A stretch of 64,000 nucleotides of DNA from Nitrosopumilus sp. (lineage in GTDB: Archaea; Thermoproteota; Nitrososphaeria; Nitrososphaerales; Nitrosopumilaceae): contig JAOTWS010000003.1 in NCBI GenBank assembly GCA_029862745.1, forward strand, positions 62,001-126,000. The letters are read 5' to 3'. The notes under the pieces are model-generated. The model saw only the letters and a list, made by a program, of their open reading frames with translations, had not been told where the DNA came from and did not search any database. Position 1 is the first letter of the stretch. Each line of letters begins with the position of its first letter. A program made the position numbers and the translations under genes. Positions 54,552-62,708 of this stretch are shown here, one piece after another.

Positions 54552-55190
54552 TTGAAAATAGCCGCAATTATTCCTGTAAAGACATTCTCTAATGCTAAAA
54601 CACGTTTAGATATACATCCACAAAAAATTGAGGATTTATGTAAAGTTATGTTAGAGGAAATTTTGCATACAATTTCAATATCACCGCAAATTGAAAAAAC
54701 AATTATGGTGACAAAAGAAGAAAAAGCAATAGAAATTGGAAAAAAATTTAACACGGTAAATATCATTGATGAAAAAGAAAAAAGTGTTAATGAGGCAGTT
54801 GCACTTGCAGATAAATACCTTTTAGAAAATGATTTTCATGCCTCAATTGTATTTCCTCAAGACATACCATACATCAAAACTCAAGATATTGATTTTATGT
54901 TAAACTACAAATCACCACCAAATTTTGCAATTATTGTTCCTTCAAGAAGATTTGATGGGACAAATGCTCTTGCAAGAATGCCTATAGATTTAATGGAGAC
55001 ACATTATGATGAAGATAGTTATAAAATCCACATGAATAAAGCCAAAGAGCATACACTGAATGTTGCAATGGTTTTTGTAAAAAGAATAATGTGGGATGTA
55101 GATAATAATGAAGATTTAGAATTTCTTTTAGAACAAAAAGAAAAACCAGAGATTGCAGAAAAAATTAGAAAAATATTAGATTCAAAATAA
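54552..55190 (+). CDS. cofC: 2-phospho-L-lactate guanylyltransferase
   Basis: 212 aa, TTG start at 54552. The nucleotidyltransferase start IIPVKTFSNAKTRL is typical, as are FPQDIPYIKTQDID and FDGTNALARMP. CofC activates 2-phospholactate or a related C3 compound with GTP for CofD. Together with cofE at 20339 three late F420 steps are present. Confidence 0.95.
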   Translation: MKIAAIIPVKTFSNAKTRLDIHPQKIEDLCKVMLEEILHTISISPQIEKTIMVTKEEKAIEIGKKFNTVNIIDEKEKSVNEAVALADKYLLENDFHASIVFPQDIPYIKTQDIDFMLNYKSPPNFAIIVPSRRFDGTNALARMPIDLMETHYDEDSYKIHMNKAKEHTLNVAMVFVKRIMWDVDNNEDLEFLLEQKEKPEIAEKIRKILDSK

Positions 55191-55512
55191 AATAGAAGCA
55201 AAGAGATTGAATGTTATAGGATCAAGTATTCCATCAGATTTTATATTATCTGTAGCAGTGCTAACCTCCAAATAATACAAATTACAAAATTAAATGAAAA
55301 GAACAATAACATTAAGATATTCATCAATACAGATAATCTTCCAAAGAATTACCGACCAAAAAACATCGTATCCAGAAGAAATCCGGTGTTTGTTATATCA
55401 CGATACTGATGAATTATTGTACTCTACAAATAGATGAATGTTTGATTATTTGTACAGTCAAAACTCGTATAGATTTTAATATGACAAAACGCCTTTGATG
55501 AAATAGATATCA
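55191..55512. other. 322-bp intergenic at the codon-skew switch
   Basis: Holds one plus-strand frame (55294-55437, 47 codons, ATG to TGA, no motif) that may or may not be a gene. Strand-specific codon use reverses across this interval (see findings). No iterated origin-recognition-box-like repeats were seen. Confidence 0.45.
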
Positions 55513-55749
55513 ATGTCTGAATCAACTGAAAAAAAATTAAATGCAACTGGATTATTTTGTCCTGAACCTGTATTCCGAACAAAGATCGAAATTGAAAGAA
55601 TGCAAGTTGGAGAGACATTAACCGTGTCTGCAGATGATCCTGCAGCTGAAGATGACATATCCAGATGGGTCACAAGAAATGGTCACGAATTAGTCAACAT
55701 GTCTAAAGATGGAGATGTTGTTACTTTTCAGATTAAAAAGGTGAAATAA
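55513..55749 (+). CDS. tusA: TusA/SirA-type sulfur carrier protein
   Basis: 78 aa. The sulfur-carrying Cys16 sits in the family motif GLFCPEPV, followed by a typical TusA fold with VGETLTVSADDPAA. TusA-type proteins pass persulfide sulfur for tRNA thiolation, molybdopterin or dissimilatory steps. It lies 9 bp upstream of cysM, so a link with cysteine sulfur is likely. Confidence 0.9.
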   Translation: MSESTEKKLNATGLFCPEPVFRTKIEIERMQVGETLTVSADDPAAEDDISRWVTRNGHELVNMSKDGDVVTFQIKKVK

Positions 55750-55758
55750 CCAAAAATC

Positions 55759-56751
55759 ATGACTGCTGTCAATGATACAGAGGTACTAAATCGGGTTGGC
55801 AATACCCCACTTGTTAAATTAAATTCTCTTTCTCATGATAACATAGAATATTTTGCAAAATTGGAAGGTCACAATCCATTTGGTTCTGTAAAAGACAGAG
55901 CAGCGTATTGGATGATCAAAGATGGTGAAGAAAAAGGAATTTTAAAAAAAGGAAAAAGCATAATAATTGAACCGACTTCTGGAAATACTGGGATTGCACT
56001 AACTGGAATTGCAAAGTTATTAGGTTATAAAGTTGAGATAGTTATTCCAGAAAAAGCTAGTAATGAAACTAAGACCATCATTAGAAATCTGGGTGCTAAA
56101 ATCTTTGAAACTAGTGATGATCTATGTCCAAAAGTGGGATCTGGGACTGACCAAAGTATTGCACTTGCAACATCCATTGCATCATCTAGACCGGATACGT
56201 ATTACTCACCAAACCAGTATGCAAATGAGGCAAATTTTATTGGACATTATAAAGGAACAGGCCCTGAAATTTGGAAACAGACGAACGGTAAAGTGACTCA
56301 TTTCTTTACGGGTGTTGGCACGGGTGGCACAATTACTGGAATTGGAACTTTTCTTAAAGAAAAAAATCCCAATGTTAAGATCATTGGTTGTCAACCACAA
56401 CAGAATCATTTGATTCAGGGGTGGAGAAATTTTGAAGAATCTGCTAAACCAGATTTATTTCTAAAAAGAGAAAAGATTGTAGATGATTGGGTTTCAGTAG
56501 ACAACAATGAAGCATTTTCAGTGATAAGAGAAATCTTTGCAAGAGATAAATTGTTAATTAGTCCATCCTCAGCAGCAGTTTATGCGTGTATGAAAAAATA
56601 TCCCATTGAAGGAAACAGATGTGCGGTAGGGATATTTGCAGATGATGGAAGAAAATTCAAAAGTGTTTACACATCTCAAAACATTATGAGTGAGGAAGAA
56701 TTTGATAATTCTCTAAAAGATGCCAAGTACATGTCAGAATTAGCTTACTGA
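55759..56751 (+). CDS. cysM: cysteine synthase (CysM/CysK type)
   Basis: 330 aa, PLP fold type II. Schiff-base Lys45 is in NPFGSVKDR. The substrate loop TSGNTGIAL and the phosphate loop GTGGTITGIGTF are clear, as is the C-terminal SPSSAAVYA. Makes cysteine from an activated serine and sulfide or from another sulfur carrier. With tusA upstream, use of a carrier-bound sulfur is possible. CysM versus CysK versus cystathionine synthase cannot be decided by eye. Overlaps the convergent 56745 gene by 7 nt. Confidence 0.9.
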   Translation: MTAVNDTEVLNRVGNTPLVKLNSLSHDNIEYFAKLEGHNPFGSVKDRAAYWMIKDGEEKGILKKGKSIIIEPTSGNTGIALTGIAKLLGYKVEIVIPEKASNETKTIIRNLGAKIFETSDDLCPKVGSGTDQSIALATSIASSRPDTYYSPNQYANEANFIGHYKGTGPEIWKQTNGKVTHFFTGVGTGGTITGIGTFLKEKNPNVKIIGCQPQQNHLIQGWRNFEESAKPDLFLKREKIVDDWVSVDNNEAFSVIREIFARDKLLISPSSAAVYACMKKYPIEGNRCAVGIFADDGRKFKSVYTSQNIMSEEEFDNSLKDAKYMSELAY

Positions 56752-57227
56752 TTAGAATCCATCATTTTCTTTAAATTTGTCTCATAAAACTCTCTGAACA
56801 AAGAATTCATATCCATTTCATGTTTCAAACATTTGTTACTGTGTTCAATAATTTCATTTTTAATTTTTCTACTCCACTGACTTTGTTGTTTATCCTTTGG
56901 ATCTATGATTGACGGATTTTCCTTAATTTTTTCCATAATTTCTATCAAAACTAATGCTAATTGACGAAATTTACTTGTACGTAATAGAAACATTTGTGAT
57001 TCTTCTATATTCACTAAATTCATCATTGCATAGACTTGATTGTAATATTCTAATGCTTTTTTATAATATTTTTTAAAATCATCAATTCTTTTTTGCCAGT
57101 AATTTTTGGATGTTTTTTCCTCTATTTTGTAACTGAATTGAATTTCACTTAGGTTCATCCCTAATTTTGTAAGTTTTTCATCGAATTCCATTACGGATTT
57201 TTTGATATTTTCCGGATCTCGACTCAT
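56745..57227 (-). CDS. hypothetical helical protein, 160 aa
   Basis: All-alpha, Lys/Glu-rich with long helices (YWQKRIDDFKKYYKKALEYYN). No membrane segment or motif. It may be a four-helix-bundle protein. Convergent with cysM. Downstream on the same strand as the 57259 and trxB genes. Confidence 0.65.
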   Translation of the reverse strand: MSRDPENIKKSVMEFDEKLTKLGMNLSEIQFSYKIEEKTSKNYWQKRIDDFKKYYKKALEYYNQVYAMMNLVNIEESQMFLLRTSKFRQLALVLIEIMEKIKENPSIIDPKDKQQSQWSRKIKNEIIEHSNKCLKHEMDMNSLFREFYETNLKKMMDSNQ

Positions 57228-57258
57228 AACATTTGTTTGATTAATTAGAATAAAGAGT

Positions 57259-57474
57259 TTAAGTGATGAGTTCCTTCCATGTGTCTTTAGATTTTTTGGA
57301 ATAGATCATAATACATTCTTCACAAAATGAATCCCATTCACTAATGTCTAACTTTTCAAAAAATTCTAAAGGCCACTTGTACGTTGGCAACATTCTATAT
57401 TGAAATTGTTGGATTGTGTAGATGTCTTTCTTGTGAAATTTATTCAAGCATCTTTTACATTGAGCAATTTTCAT
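57259..57474 (-). CDS. small CxxC protein coupled to trxB
   Basis: 71 aa with CKRC at about 6-9 and CEEC at about 52-55, a probable zinc site. The start ATG overlaps the trxB stop by one base (TAATG), so translation is coupled. Possibly a redox target or partner of the thioredoxin reductase; function unknown. Confidence 0.75.
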   Translation of the reverse strand: MKIAQCKRCLNKFHKKDIYTIQQFQYRMLPTYKWPLEFFEKLDISEWDSFCEECIMIYSKKSKDTWKELIT

Positions 57475-58475
57475 TACTGTTTATCGGTACTTTCTGTTAG
57501 ATACTTATCTACATCTATTGCCGCCATACAACCAAATCCTGCAGCTGTAATTGCTTGTCTATAAATTCTATCATGTACATCTCCAGCTGCAAAAACTCCT
57601 TCTATGTTTGTATATGTCTTATTTTTTAAAACAACATAACCTTCATCGTCTAACTCAATTTGGCTTTTGAATAACTTTGTGTTTGGTTCATGTCCAATTG
57701 CAACAAATAAACCTCCAGCATCAAGTGTTTTCTCTTCACCTGTTTTTAGATTTTTTATAATTACTTGTTGCATTTTTTGATCCCCTTTGATATCTGTAAC
57801 GGCTGAATCCCAATGAAATTTGATTTTATTATTGTTAAATGCTCTTTCTTGCATTACTTTACTTGCGCGTAATTCACCTCTACGATGTATTAGATGAACA
57901 ATCGTTGCAAATTTTGTTAGGAATGTTGCTTCTTCAATAGCTGAATCACCTCCACCTACAACTACAATTTCTTGATTTCTAAAAAACGGACCATCGCATG
58001 TTGCACAATATGAAACACCTTTACCTCCAAACGTCTGTTCACCTTCTAGTCCTAATTTTCTAGGATTTGCACCTGTTGCTATTATCACTGCTCGTGCTTC
58101 GTATTCTTCTGATGCTGTTAAAACTTTGAATGGGGCTCGTCTCAAATCAACATTTACTACTTCATCATCAATAATGGTTGTTCCCATTCTTTGAGATTGC
58201 TTTCGCATGTCTATCATCAAATCTGGACCCATTATTCCATTTTCAAAACCAGGGTAATTCTCGACCTCCGTTGTATTAACTAACTGGCCTCCTGGAAGTA
58301 ATCCAGATAAAATTAGTGTATCATAGCCTGCTCTTGAACAGTAAATTCCAGCAGTGTATCCTGAAGGCCCTGCACCAATTATCACTACATCAAATTTTGT
58401 TTTACTTTTGTCAGGTGTTTTGGGTTTATCATCGTTTGTTTCTAATACTGTTGCACCAGCATCTGCGGCCATCAT
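57474..58475 (-). CDS. trxB: thioredoxin reductase
   Basis: 333 aa. FAD motif GAGPSGYTAG is at 34-43. The redox-active CATC is at 157-160, NADPH motif GGGDSAIEEA next, and the C-terminal FAD motif FAAGDVHD. An extra N-terminal 25 residues precede the first strand; ATGs at codons 1 and 2 are the only visible starts. The enzyme reduces thioredoxin-like proteins using NADPH, or F420H2/ferredoxin in some archaea. Confidence 0.95.
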   Translation of the reverse strand: MMAADAGATVLETNDDKPKTPDKSKTKFDVVIIGAGPSGYTAGIYCSRAGYDTLILSGLLPGGQLVNTTEVENYPGFENGIMGPDLMIDMRKQSQRMGTTIIDDEVVNVDLRRAPFKVLTASEEYEARAVIIATGANPRKLGLEGEQTFGGKGVSYCATCDGPFFRNQEIVVVGGGDSAIEEATFLTKFATIVHLIHRRGELRASKVMQERAFNNNKIKFHWDSAVTDIKGDQKMQQVIIKNLKTGEEKTLDAGGLFVAIGHEPNTKLFKSQIELDDEGYVVLKNKTYTNIEGVFAAGDVHDRIYRQAITAAGFGCMAAIDVDKYLTESTDKQ

Positions 58476-58523
58476 GGTGATAGCCCTACTAATTTCAATA
58501 ATTTAAGTGAATATCTCTTTTGA

Positions 58524-58982
58524 TTACTTGTTTTTCATTCTCAAAAGTATCTGATCACAGATTCTACGCATTTCAGAATCTGATCCTACACTAGATATTT
58601 TTACAATATCTGTAGTTGTTACGATTCCAACAATCTGATCGTTTTCTTTGACAGGAAGTTTGTGAATTTGCTTTTCTTTCATTAATTCAGATGCTTCCCA
58701 AACTGTTTCTTCAGAATCAATTGTGATTAATGGAGACGACATTACTTCTGAAATTGCGGTGAACAACGGTCTTCCCTCCGCAGCCACTTTAGTAACAAAG
58801 TCTCTCTCGGTAATAATTCCAACTGGATTTTTATTGTGTAAGATTATCACACAACCTACTTTTAGATTCTTCATTTTTTCTGCAGCTTCCTGTAATGAAA
58901 CAGTTCCATCCAGAGTTAACACATTTTTACTCATTATTTGATTTACAAAGGTACTGTTCATGCCATGATACATTTTTTTCAA
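58524..58982 (-). CDS. CBS-pair protein
   Basis: 152 aa with two CBS motifs (LQEAAEKMKNLKVGCVIIL, then WEASELMKEKQIHKLPVKE). No extra domain. Probably a nucleotide-binding regulatory protein. Lies 50 bp upstream of trxB on the same strand and next to USP and other CBS genes. Confidence 0.9.
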   Translation of the reverse strand: MKKMYHGMNSTFVNQIMSKNVLTLDGTVSLQEAAEKMKNLKVGCVIILHNKNPVGIITERDFVTKVAAEGRPLFTAISEVMSSPLITIDSEETVWEASELMKEKQIHKLPVKENDQIVGIVTTTDIVKISSVGSDSEMRRICDQILLRMKNK

Positions 58983-59072
58983 TTATATGATATCAATTCT
59001 AAATTATCAAAATTGAAAATCAATCTAGATAATCACAATAGCCTTAAAATCCAAAAGACATTGACATAATTT

Positions 59073-59504
59073 GTGAGAATTAAGACTAAGAAAATACTTG
59101 TTCCACTTGATGGCTCAAAAAACTCACTTCGTGGTTTAGATATGGCCATTCATATTGCAAGGCAATCTCAAGGAACCATAACTGCATTAGCAGTAAAATC
59201 AGTACCTGGAATACATGCAATTCATCCTCTTGGGTTTCTTGACTTCAATTCCATGACAGAAGTAAAAAAAATCCTTGAAGATGCAAAAGGTAAGGCAGCA
59301 CAAAGAGGAATTCAATTAACTGGGAAAGCAATATCAGGAGATCCAGGATACGACATTGCTCGATTTGCAAATAATTCTAAAAATGGTATCGATTTGGTGG
59401 TTATTGGTGCACGTGGACTTGGCTCCGCTAAAGAGATCTTCTTAGGAAGTGTTTCTAATTATGTATTACACAAATCCAAAAAGCCTATTTTAATTGTAAA
59501 ATAG
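59073..59504 (+). CDS. universal stress protein (UspA family)
   Basis: 143 aa, GTG start at 59073. First strand KKILVPLDGSKNSLRGLDMAI. The ATP-binding motif GARGLGSAKEIFLGSVSNYV matches G-2x-G-9x-G-(S/T), so nucleotide binding is likely. Divergent from the CBS gene at 58524. Role in stress response is inferred from the family. Confidence 0.92.
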   Translation: MRIKTKKILVPLDGSKNSLRGLDMAIHIARQSQGTITALAVKSVPGIHAIHPLGFLDFNSMTEVKKILEDAKGKAAQRGIQLTGKAISGDPGYDIARFANNSKNGIDLVVIGARGLGSAKEIFLGSVSNYVLHKSKKPILIVK

Positions 59505-59550
59505 AGACTTTATAACTATTGATCAGTTTATTTTTTGTCTTAATACACTT

Positions 59551-60405
59551 CTATTCAGCCAATATATTGACAATGTCTGATTTGGTTACAATTCCCACAA
59601 GTTTTGATTTATGTACTACCGGAAGTCCGCTAATATCATATTTTATCATAAGTGTTATTGCAAGTTTTACATCTTTGTTCATTTCTATTGAAATTAGATT
59701 TGATGACATTATGTCTGTGGCATGAAACGGAAATAGATAACTCATTTGATTTGAATGTATTTCTTTTAAACCTTTTTTGAATTTATATTCTTGTACTTCT
59801 TTTGGATCTGCTGATTCTGCAATCCATTGTGGAATTTTTGCAGGAACAAAATCTCTGAAGGTGATTACTCCTATGGGTTTCTGATTTCTTTTTATGATTA
59901 CTCTTGAAATTCCATATTTTATCAATAAACTTTCAACATGTAATATAGGATCACTTGGTTCTGCAGTAACCACTTCCTTTTTCATTATTTTAGAAATTTT
60001 TATTTGTGTTGACTCTTTTATGAGAAATGCTTTTACAAGATCTGTCTCTGTTACAATCCCATCAAATGTTTTATCATTATTCATAATAATTATTAGACTA
60101 ATTCGATGTTTTTTCATCATTTTTGCACATTCTTGAACTGAATTTTCCTTAGTTAGTGTAAATAATTTTTTTTGAATGAATTCTTTTGCTTTTACCGAGT
60201 CAATTGGTTTTGTTCCTAATTCATAAATTTTTTTGGCAATATCTCTCTCAGTTATTACTCCCAATGGGAACTTCTTGTCCAAAATTATTACTCGTTTTGT
60301 CTTGTTTTTTAGTAAGATTTCTCTTACTTTCATAAGAGTTATGTTTGAATTTACTGTGATTGGTTTTGATATTAATTTGGATAGTTTTAAATTTTTTACA
60401 TCCAC
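59551..60405 (-). CDS. four-CBS-domain protein
   Basis: 284 aa, four CBS motifs in series (about 10-60, 75-125, 135-185 and 225-280). Each has a GVIT/GIVT exit segment such as FPLGVITERDIAKK and SKLVGIVTKSDIV. Two Bateman modules of this kind bind AMP, ATP or SAM-type ligands and usually regulate a partner. It lies among USP genes. Confidence 0.9.
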   Translation of the reverse strand: MDVKNLKLSKLISKPITVNSNITLMKVREILLKNKTKRVIILDKKFPLGVITERDIAKKIYELGTKPIDSVKAKEFIQKKLFTLTKENSVQECAKMMKKHRISLIIIMNNDKTFDGIVTETDLVKAFLIKESTQIKISKIMKKEVVTAEPSDPILHVESLLIKYGISRVIIKRNQKPIGVITFRDFVPAKIPQWIAESADPKEVQEYKFKKGLKEIHSNQMSYLFPFHATDIMSSNLISIEMNKDVKLAITLMIKYDISGLPVVHKSKLVGIVTKSDIVNILAE

Positions 60406-60565
60406 AGATTTACTTTATCATGTTAATTTCATAAATATGTCTCTGATGATGTCACTGTTGAAAACCATGTTTGATAATTATTGAAAGAATAATTACTTCC
60501 AACACAGATGGTTTGAATGTGAATAAATCTCAAAACAATATTCAGAGAAAGGAGTATTGAAAATT

Positions 60566-60997
60566 ATGTTTAAGAATATTCTTGTGCCTTTTGATCTATC
60601 TAGTCAATCTACAAGAGCCTTTAAAGTAGCAGTAGATGTTGCAAAAAAATATAATTCTAAAATTGTAATACTGACATGTGTTGAAGGTGATGCGTGGCAT
60701 CACAAATATTATGACGCAAAAGATGATTCCGAATTAATTAAAAAACAAGAGAAGGTTTCAAAAAAGTATCTCGAAAAACTGGAATTAATTGCAATTAAAA
60801 ATAAAGTCTCTATTACTTCCAATATTATTGCCTCAAAATCAGTGATTAAAGATATTGTTACATTTGCAAAATCTCGCAAGCATGATCTTGTTGTGATTGG
60901 CTCTCATGGGAGAACTGGTTTCGATAAGCTGCTTTTAGGCAGTGTTGCAAATGGTGTATCGCAAAAAATAAGATGTCCTGTACTTATTGTAAAGTAA
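60566..60997 (+). CDS. universal stress protein (UspA family)
   Basis: 143 aa from ATG 60566, chosen because GGAG at 60551-60554 is 11 nt upstream and the family starts at FKNILVPFD. A TTG at 60557 is an alternative. The ATP motif GSHGRTGFDKLLLGSVANGV is complete. Followed 15 bp later by the malate/lactate dehydrogenase-type gene. Confidence 0.92.
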   Translation: MFKNILVPFDLSSQSTRAFKVAVDVAKKYNSKIVILTCVEGDAWHHKYYDAKDDSELIKKQEKVSKKYLEKLELIAIKNKVSITSNIIASKSVIKDIVTFAKSRKHDLVVIGSHGRTGFDKLLLGSVANGVSQKIRCPVLIVK

Positions 60998-61012
60998 ACC
61001 TTTGTGATATAA

Positions 61013-61927
61013 TTGATTTCAATTATAGGTAGCGGTCGAGTCGGAACTTCTATTGCATTTTTATGTATGTCTCATGTTTTAGACAATGTTTTACTAGTTA
61101 ACCGTAATGAAAACAAAGCAATTGGGGAATCATTAGATATTTCTAATACGATTCCGTTTAATTCCGAGTTCTCCATTCAAGGAACATCAGATTATTCTAA
61201 AATCATGGGTTCTAATATTATCATAATCACCGCAAGCACTGGGGCATATCAAAATAATAGATATGAAAATACTATATCTCAGGCAACCACCATTAAAGAT
61301 ATTGCAAAAAAAATAAAACTATACTGTCCAGACGCCATTGTTTTAGTGATTTCAAATCCTCTTGATGTTTTAACATATGTTTTTCAAAAGGAAACTTTGT
61401 TTTCCAGATTCAAAGTAATTGGAATTGCTTCCAGTCTGGATTCAAGCAGATTTAGATACTTAATCTCAGAAAAATTTTCCATACCACAATCCTTTATTTC
61501 TAACGCGTTGGTTCTTGGCGAGCATGGTGACTCCATGGTTCCCATATTCTCAGGCGTTTCTGTTGATGGTAGTAAGTTGTCTTCTATACTTGACGTTAAT
61601 GAAAAAATCACCATGACCAACAACATTCGAAACTATTGGAAAAGACTAAGAGCATATAAAAGCCGTTCTCAGTTTGGCATTGCCAAACAAACCTATGACG
61701 TAGTAGAAGCTATTCATAACTTAAAAGAAATTACCATACCTGCTTCTATCGTTCTTGAAGGAGAATATGGTGAGAGTGATGTAGCAATGGGAGTGCCTGT
61801 TAAAATCAATAAAAACGGTGTTTCTGAAATTCAAACTCTTGATCTTAATGAATCTGAATCAATATTATTAAAAGAATCATCACATATAATCAAAGATCAG
61901 TTAAGATCTGTTTTTTCTAATTTTTGA
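61013..61927 (+). CDS. malate/lactate dehydrogenase-family protein with altered substrate loop
   Basis: 304 aa, TTG start at 61013. The NAD(P) loop IGSGRVG is intact. The cofactor-choosing acidic residue after strand 2 is Asn30-Arg31, which may favour NADPH. Catalytic residues Asp143, Arg146 and His171 (GEHGDS) are present. In the mobile loop (TGAYQNNRYENT) the usual substrate-selecting Arg at the first loop position appears absent, though Arg83 (the second Arg) is present. Substrate may therefore differ from malate. It ends inside the convergent next gene (11-nt overlap). Confidence 0.85.
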   Translation: MISIIGSGRVGTSIAFLCMSHVLDNVLLVNRNENKAIGESLDISNTIPFNSEFSIQGTSDYSKIMGSNIIIITASTGAYQNNRYENTISQATTIKDIAKKIKLYCPDAIVLVISNPLDVLTYVFQKETLFSRFKVIGIASSLDSSRFRYLISEKFSIPQSFISNALVLGEHGDSMVPIFSGVSVDGSKLSSILDVNEKITMTNNIRNYWKRLRAYKSRSQFGIAKQTYDVVEAIHNLKEITIPASIVLEGEYGESDVAMGVPVKINKNGVSEIQTLDLNESESILLKESSHIIKDQLRSVFSNF

Positions 61928-62687
61928 ACCCATCTAATATTTGCTGATGTACATCACAAAAAAAATTATTTTCGATTTGAGTGCGAAAAAGATCTTTTTG
62001 CCAATGTGCGTTATATAATCTACAATCTGAATTATCACAAAAGGCATTACCTGTTTCATAATACATGATTGCTTGTAAAATATATCCCTCTACAATTTTA
62101 AATAATCTTGAATCATGATATTCTAAGAACTCTCCTCGGTATTTTTTCTTTAATTCTTCAATTTTTTCATCAGAGAAATTTGTTAGTAATTCCAAATAGT
62201 ACTTTTTTGGTTTTGCAGGCGCCTCTATTATTCCAGTAGTAGAAATAATTGCAGGGTTGGATCCTATTAATGCTCGTGCATGATATCTAAAATCGCCATC
62301 ATCAAATGTACATATGAGCTTATTTGTAAAAATAATATGCAATATGTCAGCATTATTCTCAGTTATTGGAATGAAATCAATAATTTTTTTACAAAATTCA
62401 AAGCCATCATATAATATCTTTAGATCATTTTCTGACATGTCCGTGTTATCACTTTCAATTTTTATTTCTTCAATTGTTGGTATATGTTTTTGAAATGGAT
62501 TTTTTAAATCAAATATTCTGACACTTGCAATATTCTTAGATCGTTTTTTATCATTATGTTTGAAGAAATTATCCCTTATCTCCACTAATACTGGAAATGT
62601 ATTTGTAATAAATTTCTGTAATTCTTTTATTTGAATTTCAGGAACAGTTGGCTCATCATAAAGAATAATTTTTGAAATTTTCAACAA
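61917..62687 (-). CDS. archaemetzincin-like protein lacking the HExxH motif (possibly DUF6775 type)
   Basis: 256 aa. The C-terminal part reads G-x-x-F-C-x4-C (ETGNAFCDNSDCRLYN), then C-x2-H near the end (FFCDVH). This mirrors the tail of archaemetzincins (HExxHxxGxxHC-x4-C ... C-x2-C). At the HExxH position the sequence is AIMYY, so the catalytic His and Glu are missing. It is probably a zinc-structured, non-peptidase relative. The DUF6775 name is from memory and not checked. Confidence 0.65.
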   Translation of the reverse strand: MLKISKIILYDEPTVPEIQIKELQKFITNTFPVLVEIRDNFFKHNDKKRSKNIASVRIFDLKNPFQKHIPTIEEIKIESDNTDMSENDLKILYDGFEFCKKIIDFIPITENNADILHIIFTNKLICTFDDGDFRYHARALIGSNPAIISTTGIIEAPAKPKKYYLELLTNFSDEKIEELKKKYRGEFLEYHDSRLFKIVEGYILQAIMYYETGNAFCDNSDCRLYNAHWQKDLFRTQIENNFFCDVHQQILDGFKN

Positions 62688-62708
62688 GAAGGATATTGAT
62701 TCAATAGC

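Noticed and set aside
55191-55512. Origin-recognition boxes
   Set aside because: I looked for iterated GC-rich ORB-type repeats and found none by eye. The origin idea rests only on the codon-skew switch.
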